This document shows positions 1 to 4,525 of a DNA stretch of 6,405 nucleotides, piece by piece. Origin of the DNA: Christensenellaceae bacterium (GTDB lineage Bacteria > Bacillota > Clostridia > Christensenellales > UBA1750). Made by a program: the position numbers and the translations under genes. The notes beneath the pieces were generated by a model. It was not told the origin of the DNA. It did no database searches and worked only from the letters and a program-made list of their open reading frames with translations. Every line of letters starts with the position of its first letter. Positions within the stretch are counted from its first letter, which is position 1. The stretch lies in the NCBI GenBank assembly GCA_031287285.1, contig JAITTC010000103.1, forward strand, positions 1 to 6,405, written 5' to 3'.

Positions 1-1
1 C

Positions 2-301
2 GCCAAGCACGGGCGACCGATTCAGGTTGAGTTACAAAATCTGTCGTGGGTGCTTCGGAACAGATACGAAACGATCGATATTCTGAAGATCGACGTGAGC
101 CTATCCTCGCAAAAGGGAAGGATTGAGGTCTGCAAAAACGGCTTTGGCGTGGACTTTTCTGAGGAAAAGGCCAAGGAAGTTCTGGGCGAAAAAGAGATTC
201 GCATCGAGATCGACCTCAAGCAGGGCGGCTCCACCGCGACTGCCTGGGGCTGTGACCTCACTTACGACTATGTAAAGATCAACGGCGATTATAGGAGTTA
301 A
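2..301 (+). CDS. argJ: Bifunctional glutamate N-acetyltransferase / amino-acid acetyltransferase ArgJ, C-terminal fragment
   Basis: ArgJ moves the acetyl group of N-acetylornithine to glutamate, releasing ornithine, and in many bacteria can also acetylate glutamate from acetyl-CoA; it is cytoplasmic. Only about the last 99 codons are present, entering from the left edge in an open frame and ending at TAA 299-301. The call rests on the C-terminus, which ends in the family hallmark TAWGCDLTYDYVKINGDYRS. Before it come the KNGFGVDFSEEKAKEVL segment and a strand pattern typical of the beta chain of ArgJ. The autoproteolytic site (KGxGM-T) would lie upstream, outside the window. The first ~28 codons do not resemble the expected NWGR...GYSG region of ArgJ and look less GC-rich, so that part may be divergent, damaged or misassembled (see findings). 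It is followed 17 nt later by argB, as in classical arg operons. The family call is secure for the last ~65 residues. Confidence 0.9.
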   Translation, partial: AKHGRPIQVELQNLSWVLRNRYETIDILKIDVSLSSQKGRIEVCKNGFGVDFSEEKAKEVLGEKEIRIEIDLKQGGSTATAWGCDLTYDYVKINGDYRS

Positions 302-304
302 AAG

Positions 305-311
305 AAGGGGG
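305..311 (+). promoter_or_regulatory. Ribosome binding site that sets the GTG start of argB
   Basis: AAGGGGG lies 7 nt before the GTG at 319. No ATG occurs in the argB frame before codon 36, which already lies inside the conserved N-terminal kinase motif, so this site decides the GTG start. Confidence 0.75.
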
Positions 312-318
312 AAAGAGC

Positions 319-1185
319 GTGCAGGCGAGCAATTCCGCGAAGGCCGGCGTTTTGACGGCCGCGCTGCCCTACATTCAAAAATACTGGGGCAAGGTCGTGG
401 TGGTGAAGTACGGCGGCAACGCCATGACCGACGAAACCCTGAAAAAGGCCGTGATGAGCGATATCGTGCTGCTCAGCCTGGTGGGCATCAAGGTGGTGCT
501 CGTGCACGGCGGCGGCCCGGAGATCACCTCGACGCTGAAGGCGCTTGGGATCGAGTCCCGCTTCGTGGGCGGCCTTCGCTACACCGACGAAGAAACCGCC
601 AAGGTCGTGCAGATGGTGCTCTGCGGCAAGACCAACAAGGATTTGGTCAAGCTCATCGCGGGCTCCGGCGGCAAGGCCATGGGGCTCTCCGGCCTGGACG
701 GCTGCATGATTCAAGCTAAAAAGCTCGAGGGGGAGGTCGATCTGGGCTTCGTTGGCGACATTACGAAGATCGACACGGAACCCATCCTGGCCACCATGAA
801 CGACGGCTATATTCCCGTGATCGCAACCGTCGGTGCCGATGAAAAAGGCCAGGTCTATAACATCAACGCGGATACGGCGGCGGCAGCCATCGCAAAGGCC
901 TTGGGGGCCGAGAACATCATCCTGATGACCGACATCCAGGGCCTGATGCGCGACGTTCACGACCCTTCCTCGCTGATCCCGGCCGTGGAGGTTTCAGAGC
1001 TTGAAGCCCTCATTAAGGGCGGCGTGGCCACCGGCGGGATGATCCCCAAGGTGCGCTGCTGCGAGGACGCGGTTTTGGGCGGCGTGAAAAAGGCCGTGAT
1101 GATCGACGGGCGCATCGAGCACTCGATCCTGCTCGAGATCTTCTCTGACGAGGGCATCGGAACCATGATTTATAAGGGGGCATAA
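319..1185 (+). CDS. argB: Acetylglutamate kinase ArgB (arginine-sensitive type)
   Basis: ArgB phosphorylates N-acetylglutamate with ATP, the second step of arginine synthesis, in the cytoplasm. The 288-residue product is of normal length for the amino acid kinase family. Visible motifs are VVVVKYGGNAM (26-36, with phosphate-binding Lys30), LVHGGGPEI (61-69, substrate-binding glycine loop), INADTAAAAIAKALGAENI (182-200), the LMTDIQGLM nucleotide-site segment (202-210) and GGMIPK (239-244, with Lys244). An N-terminal stretch of ~20 residues before the core, and HSILLEIFSDEGIGT near the C-terminus (268-282), match the class that binds arginine as feedback inhibitor. This is family knowledge and is not tested here. 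The GTG start is supported by AAGGGGG 7 nt upstream. argD follows after only 3 nt, so the two are surely cotranscribed and probably translationally coupled. No odd residues were seen. Confidence 0.97.
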   Translation: MQASNSAKAGVLTAALPYIQKYWGKVVVVKYGGNAMTDETLKKAVMSDIVLLSLVGIKVVLVHGGGPEITSTLKALGIESRFVGGLRYTDEETAKVVQMVLCGKTNKDLVKLIAGSGGKAMGLSGLDGCMIQAKKLEGEVDLGFVGDITKIDTEPILATMNDGYIPVIATVGADEKGQVYNINADTAAAAIAKALGAENIILMTDIQGLMRDVHDPSSLIPAVEVSELEALIKGGVATGGMIPKVRCCEDAVLGGVKKAVMIDGRIEHSILLEIFSDEGIGTMIYKGA

Positions 1186-1188
1186 TCC

Positions 1189-2367
1189 ATGCAATTCGAC
1201 TCGATCAAGGCGCGGGACGACGCTGCCATCATGCACACCTACGCGCGCTTCCCGGTGGCGCTGGAAAGGGGCCAAAACGCCACCTGCTGGGACGCGGACG
1301 GCAAGGAATACATCGACTTGACGGCTGGCATCGGCGTCAACGCGCTGGGCTTTAGCGACGAGGGCTGGCAAAAGGCCATCGCGGCCCAGCTTGGCAAGCT
1401 GCAGCACATCTCGAATCTCTATTACACCCTGCCCTGCATTCAGGCTGCCGAAAAACTGAAGGAGCTTTCTGGAATGGAGAAGGTCTTCTTCTCGAATTCC
1501 GGCGCCGAGTCGAACGAGGGCGCGATCAAGGCGGCCAGGAAGTACAGCCTCCTCAAATACGGCGAGGGGCGCAGCACCATCGTTTCGCTCGAGAACTCCT
1601 TCCACGGCCGCACGGTGACGACGCTGGCAGCCACCGGCCAAATGGTTTTCCACAAGGACTTTTTCCCCTTCACCGAGGGCTTTGTCTTCGCCAAGGCCAA
1701 CGATTGGAGCGATACCCTCGAAAAGCTCGGGCAGCAGGGAGTCTGCGCCATCCTGATGGAGCTTGTGCAGGGCGAGGGCGGCGTTTTGCCGCTGGATCAA
1801 GCCTATGTGAGCGCCGTGGTGGACTATTGCCATAAAAACGACATCTTGGTCATCATAGACGAGGTGCAGACGGGCATGGCCCGCACGGGCAGCTTCCTTG
1901 CCTACCAGCAGTTTGGCTTCCTGCCGGATCTTTGCACCATGGCCAAGGGCATCGGCGGCGGTCTGCCGCTTGGCGCCGTGCTCTTTGGCGAAAAGACCAA
2001 AGAGGCCCTGGTGCCCGGCGACCACGCATCGACCTATGGCGGCAACCCAATCGCCTGCGCGGGCGCCGTCGAGGTTCTGTCGCGCGTCAGCAGCGAGTTC
2101 CTGGCCGAAGTGGCAAAAAAGGGCGAGTATATCACAAAAAAGCTGCTCTCCTTCCCGCATGTGGCCGGCGTTTCGGGCCTTGGGCTGATGCTCGGCGCCA
2201 GCTTAGAGGGCGTCACGAGCCGCGACGTGGTGGTCAAGGGCAATGAGCTCGGCGTTTTGACCCTCACCGCCAAAGAGAAGCTGCGCCTGCTTCCGCCGCT
2301 GACGATCAGCTACGAGGAAATCGACAAGGGTTTAGCCAGGCTGGAAGAGACCTTGAAGGCGCTTTAA
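1189..2367 (+). CDS. argD: Acetylornithine aminotransferase ArgD (PLP-dependent)
   Basis: ArgD transfers the amino group of glutamate to N-acetylglutamate semialdehyde, giving N-acetylornithine. It is a cytoplasmic class III (subgroup II) aminotransferase that usually works as a dimer. The 392-residue length is typical. Motifs in order are FSNSGAESNEGAIKAARKY (101-119, phosphate-binding Gly-Ala), NSFHGRT (136-142, Phe-His stacking on the cofactor), QGEGGV (194-199), VIIDEVQTGMARTG (221-234, Asp224 binding the pyridine nitrogen), TMAKGIGGGLPLGA (250-263, Lys253 as the Schiff-base lysine) and STYGGNP (281-287). The start ATG has AAGGGGG (1174-1180) 8 nt upstream, inside the end of argB. Some ArgD enzymes also act on succinyl-diaminopimelate precursors, but the position inside an arg operon makes the arginine role the main one. 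All catalytic residues are present. Confidence 0.97.
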   Translation: MQFDSIKARDDAAIMHTYARFPVALERGQNATCWDADGKEYIDLTAGIGVNALGFSDEGWQKAIAAQLGKLQHISNLYYTLPCIQAAEKLKELSGMEKVFFSNSGAESNEGAIKAARKYSLLKYGEGRSTIVSLENSFHGRTVTTLAATGQMVFHKDFFPFTEGFVFAKANDWSDTLEKLGQQGVCAILMELVQGEGGVLPLDQAYVSAVVDYCHKNDILVIIDEVQTGMARTGSFLAYQQFGFLPDLCTMAKGIGGGLPLGAVLFGEKTKEALVPGDHASTYGGNPIACAGAVEVLSRVSSEFLAEVAKKGEYITKKLLSFPHVAGVSGLGLMLGASLEGVTSRDVVVKGNELGVLTLTAKEKLRLLPPLTISYEEIDKGLARLEETLKAL

Positions 2368-2387
2368 GCCGGGGAAGGAGAAATGAA

Positions 2388-3293
2388 ATGAAGCATTTTT
2401 TGAAATTCCTCGATATGAGCGGGGAAGAGATTCTAGAGCTGCTCGACCTGGCCGACGAGCTCAAGAAAAAGCAGAAGGCGGGCGAGGTGTATCAGCCGCT
2501 GAAGGGCAAGAGCGTGGCCATGATCTTTCGCAAGTCCTCGACGAGGACCCGGGTATCCTTCGAGGTGGGCATTTCGCAGCTTGGCGCCACGCCACTCTTC
2601 CTAAGCTCGGCGGATATTCAGCTTGGAAGAGGCGAATCGATTGAAGACACGGCCCGCGTGCTCTCGCGCTATGTCGACGGCATCATGATCCGCACCTTCG
2701 CCCAGCAAGAGGTCGAGGATCTGGCCAAGTACGGCTCGGTGCCGGTCATCAACGGCCTGACCGACTTTTCGCACCCCTGCCAGGTCATGGCCGATTTGCA
2801 GACCATCAGGGAGCACAAGGGCAGGCTGCAGGGACTCAAGCTCGCCTTCATCGGCGATGGGAACAACATGGCCAACGCGCTGATCGTGGGCGGGCTGAAG
2901 GCGGGCCTCAGCGTGTGCATCGCCTGCCCGAAGGCCTACAGCCCGGACCCTGCCGTCTTGGAGTTTGCCAAAAACTACCCGGGCAAGTTCGCCCTGACCG
3001 AGGATATCTTCGAGGCTGCGAAGGATGCGGACGTGGTCTACACCGACGTGTGGGCCTCGATGGGGCAGGAAGAAGAGCGCGAGGCAAGGGCCGAGGCCTT
3101 CAAGGCCTACCAGATCAACGCGGCGCTTTTAACGGCGGCGAAGCCTGACGTGATGGTGCAGCACTGCCTGCCCGCGCACAAGGGCGAAGAGATCAGCGAG
3201 GATGTTTTTGAGGCCCACGCGCTGGAGATCTTCGACCAGGCCGAAAACCGCCTCCATGCGCAAAAAGCCATTTTGGTTAAATTGATGGCCTAA
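2388..3293 (+). CDS. argF: Ornithine carbamoyltransferase ArgF
   Basis: ArgF condenses ornithine with carbamoyl phosphate to give citrulline; the family usually forms cytoplasmic trimers. The 301-residue protein has the full set of motifs. The carbamoyl-phosphate loop FRKSSTRTR is at 47-55 and HPCQ at 129-132. FIGDGNNMANALI at 154-166 opens the ornithine domain. DVWASMGQE (220-228) is the ornithine-binding SMG loop, HCLPAH (259-264) carries the catalytic cysteine Cys260, and ENRLHAQKAI is at 286-295. The start ATG follows GGAAGGAG (2373-2380) with a 7 nt spacer. It sits 20 nt after argD. A catabolic OTC (ArcB) would share these motifs, but the surrounding argJBD and carAB genes argue for the biosynthetic enzyme. 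A 149 nt gap with a likely terminator follows, so some transcripts may end after this gene. Confidence 0.97.
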   Translation: MKHFLKFLDMSGEEILELLDLADELKKKQKAGEVYQPLKGKSVAMIFRKSSTRTRVSFEVGISQLGATPLFLSSADIQLGRGESIEDTARVLSRYVDGIMIRTFAQQEVEDLAKYGSVPVINGLTDFSHPCQVMADLQTIREHKGRLQGLKLAFIGDGNNMANALIVGGLKAGLSVCIACPKAYSPDPAVLEFAKNYPGKFALTEDIFEAAKDADVVYTDVWASMGQEEEREARAEAFKAYQINAALLTAAKPDVMVQHCLPAHKGEEISEDVFEAHALEIFDQAENRLHAQKAILVKLMA

Positions 3294-3296
3294 GGC

Positions 3297-3325
3297 TTTT
3301 AAAAGGGCCTTTGATGTGCTACAAT
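3297..3325 (+). promoter_or_regulatory. Candidate sigma-A type promoter with extended -10, upstream of carA
   Basis: The -10 box TACAAT (3320-3325) differs from TATAAT at one base and is preceded by TG at the extended -10 position (3317-3318). A poor -35 match, TTTTAA (3297-3302), lies 17 nt upstream; the extended -10 could compensate. Transcription would start near 3332, only about 5 nt before the hairpin described next. The AAAGG-G-CCTTT dyad lies between the two elements and could be a protein-binding site, but no regulator can be named. This is a sequence match only. Confidence 0.45.
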
Positions 3326-3394
3326 ACACCGAATAGAAACGGCGCATCCGCCAACGACCGAAAACAATCGGCGGGAGGATGGCCGTTTTTTTGA
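3314..3394 (+). CDS. Possible 26-codon leader ORF through the argF-carA hairpin (speculative)
   Basis: An ATG at 3314 opens 26 codons ending at TGA 3392-3394, exactly at the end of the T run. AAAAGGG (3301-3307) stands 6 nt before the ATG and could serve as a ribosome binding site. The peptide would be MCYNTPNRNGASANDRKQSA followed by six residues (GGWPFF). It contains two arginines, encoded by AGA and CGA. No known family or membrane segment is visible. It could only be translated from transcripts that start upstream of 3314, that is read-through from argF, because the promoter candidate would start transcription downstream of the ATG. It may be a chance open frame; it is listed because of its placement over the terminator. 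Confidence 0.2.
   Translation: MCYNTPNRNGASANDRKQSAGGWPFF
3337..3392 (+). terminator. Rho-independent terminator-like hairpin between argF and carA (terminator or attenuator)
   Basis: AAACGGC (3337-3343) pairs fully with GCCGTTT (3382-3388). After one bulged G, CATCC (3345-3349) pairs with GGATG (3377-3381), followed by a G/A mismatch and two more C-G pairs (3351-3352 with 3374-3375). The tip can form CCGA (3358-3361) with TCGG (3368-3371). Seven T (3386-3392) follow the GC-rich base, the classic shape of an intrinsic terminator. It starts 43 nt after the argF stop, so it could end the argJBDF transcript. It also lies downstream of the only promoter candidate for carA, so it could act as a conditional terminator in the carAB leader. 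Which is true cannot be decided from sequence. Confidence 0.75.
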
Positions 3395-3431
3395 AGGGCA
3401 AAAGGCAAGAAGCGGCTTTTGGTAAGAGGAT

Positions 3432-3436
3432 GGAGG
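3432..3436 (+). promoter_or_regulatory. Ribosome binding site that sets the ATG start of carA
   Basis: GGAGG stands 6 nt before the ATG at 3443. An in-frame TTG at 3419 would add eight residues (MVRGWREK), but it would place this Shine-Dalgarno inside the coding region, and CarA proteins normally begin just before the strand seen at YLVLQNGAVFEG. The ATG at 3443 is therefore preferred. Confidence 0.85.
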
Positions 3437-3442
3437 GAAAAG

Positions 3443-4525
3443 ATGAGCAAGGCCTATTTGGTACTGCAAAACGGGGCGGTTTTTGAGGGCGAGCGCTTCG
3501 GCGCAGAAGGGGATAAGCGCGGCGAGGCGGTGTTCACGACCGGCATGACGGGCTACCTGGAAACCCTGACCGACCCGAGCTATTTTGGGCAGATCGTCGT
3601 GCAGACCTTTCCGTTGATCGGCAATTATGGCGTGATCCGCGATGATTTTGAGAGCAAGAAGTCCTGGGTCACGGCCTATGTCGTTCGCTCGGCCTGCGAA
3701 AGCCCCTCGAACTTTCGCTGCGAGGGGGATTTAGACGGCTTTTTGAAGGAGCAGGGCATCGTGGCGCTTTCGGGAGTAGACACGAGGGCGATCACGCGGC
3801 AGATCCGCAAGCAGGGCGTGATGAACGCGGCGATTCTATCGAAGCTGCCGGGCGATTTAGAGGCCCTTCAAAGGGAACTGGCCCAAATGCCCTACCCGGA
3901 CGCGGTGCCTGCGGTCACCGCGAAGGAGCCCTATGGCTATGAGGGCAAAAACCCCGTGATCCTATGGAATTTCGGGCATAAGCACGGGATTGAAAAGCAG
4001 CTTGAAGATCGGGTGGAAGGCAGGCTCCGCGTGGTGCCCGCCGGAACGACGGCCGAAGCGATTTTGGCGCTGGAGCCCAGGGGCATCGTGCTTTCGAACG
4101 GCCCCGGCGACCCCGCGGTCAACACGGAGATCATTCAAAATATTCGTAAGGTGATGGAGGCGAGAGTGCCCATGCTGGGCATCTGCCTTGGGCATCAGCT
4201 CATGGCCCTGGCCATGGGTGGCCAGACCGAAAAGCTCAAATACGGCCACCGCGGCGCGAACCAGCCGGTGAGAGACCCTTCAACCGGCAAAATGTACATC
4301 ACCAGCCAGAACCACGGCTACGCGGTGGGCGAAAACAGCCTGCCCCAAAACGCCAGGGCCCTTTTCGTCAACGCAAACGACGGCACGATCGAGGGGCTTG
4401 AATACCTCGATACCCCGGCCTTTTCGGTGCAGTTCCATCCGGAGGCCTGCGCCGGCCCCGAGGATACGCGCTATCTCTTCGACCGATTCATTTCCCTGAT
4501 GGAGGAGGCCTCAACATGCCGCTGA
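3443..4525 (+). CDS. carA: Carbamoyl-phosphate synthase small subunit CarA (glutamine amidotransferase)
   Basis: CarA hydrolyses glutamine and passes ammonia through a tunnel to CarB, supplying carbamoyl phosphate for citrulline and pyrimidine synthesis. With the ATG start the protein has 360 residues, normal for the family. The N-terminal CPSase small-chain domain (about 1-150) shows FTTGMTGYLETLTDPSYFGQ (31-50) and GNYG (60-63). The C-terminal class I glutamine amidotransferase domain (about 171-355) shows LSNGPGDP (217-224), GICLGHQ (246-252, nucleophile Cys248) and FHPEA (331-335, His332 and Glu334 completing the triad). The family-typical SPGP after FHPEA is CAGP here, a mild change. A TTG at 3419 is an unlikely alternative start. 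The gene overlaps carB by 10 nt, supporting translational coupling of the two subunits at equal ratio. It is preceded by the promoter and hairpin region that probably controls both genes. Confidence 0.97.
   Translation: MSKAYLVLQNGAVFEGERFGAEGDKRGEAVFTTGMTGYLETLTDPSYFGQIVVQTFPLIGNYGVIRDDFESKKSWVTAYVVRSACESPSNFRCEGDLDGFLKEQGIVALSGVDTRAITRQIRKQGVMNAAILSKLPGDLEALQRELAQMPYPDAVPAVTAKEPYGYEGKNPVILWNFGHKHGIEKQLEDRVEGRLRVVPAGTTAEAILALEPRGIVLSNGPGDPAVNTEIIQNIRKVMEARVPMLGICLGHQLMALAMGGQTEKLKYGHRGANQPVRDPSTGKMYITSQNHGYAVGENSLPQNARALFVNANDGTIEGLEYLDTPAFSVQFHPEACAGPEDTRYLFDRFISLMEEASTCR
4501..4508 (+). promoter_or_regulatory. Ribosome binding site of carB within the end of carA
   Basis: GGAGGAGG ends 7 nt before the carB ATG (4516) and lies inside carA. 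With the 10 nt gene overlap it fixes the start and suggests coupled translation of the two subunits. Confidence 0.8.

Larger units (their letters stand above)
3294..3442 (+). other. argF-carA intergenic region (putative carAB leader)
   Basis: This is the only long non-coding gap in the window. In order it holds a small dyad (AAAGG-G-CCTTT, 3302-3312), an extended -10 element (TGCTACAAT, 3317-3325), a long hairpin with a T run (3337-3392), a weak CAAAAG/CTTTTG dyad (3399-3404 with 3416-3421), and the carA Shine-Dalgarno. I saw no sequence resembling a T-box, and no convincing PyrR-binding consensus. The presence of both a promoter candidate and a terminator suggests that carAB expression is partly uncoupled from the upstream arg genes. 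Confidence 0.6.

Noticed and set aside
80..98. IDILKIDVSL resembles the LKID strand of EAL domains
   Set aside because: The frame continues without a break into the ArgJ C-terminus, where an (I/V)D strand is expected at this place. No other EAL motif is seen, so the likeness is short and probably accidental.
298..960. 220-codon open frame on the - strand opposite argB
   Set aside because: It has a His- and Gly-rich shadow composition and lies over the conserved kinase motifs of argB.
994..2160. 388-codon open frame on the - strand opposite the end of argB and argD
   Set aside because: It is a shadow frame over two clear genes with no domain; its length follows from codon bias in GC-rich DNA.
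3292..3311. AAGGC-N10-GCCTT inverted repeat just after the argF stop, as a terminator
   Set aside because: The stem is only five pairs and is followed by just three T; the hairpin at 3337-3392 is a much better terminator.
3366..3380. Possible PyrR-type binding loop around GGGAGGAT in the carA leader
   Set aside because: Only the GAGG core fits. The upstream half of the consensus (ARUCC) does not align, and the leader is too short for the usual set of three alternative hairpins.
3419..3442. TTG start at 3419 for carA
   Set aside because: It has no Shine-Dalgarno at proper spacing and would put the strong GGAGG at 3432 inside the gene; the ATG at 3443 fits both the ribosome site and the family N-terminus.
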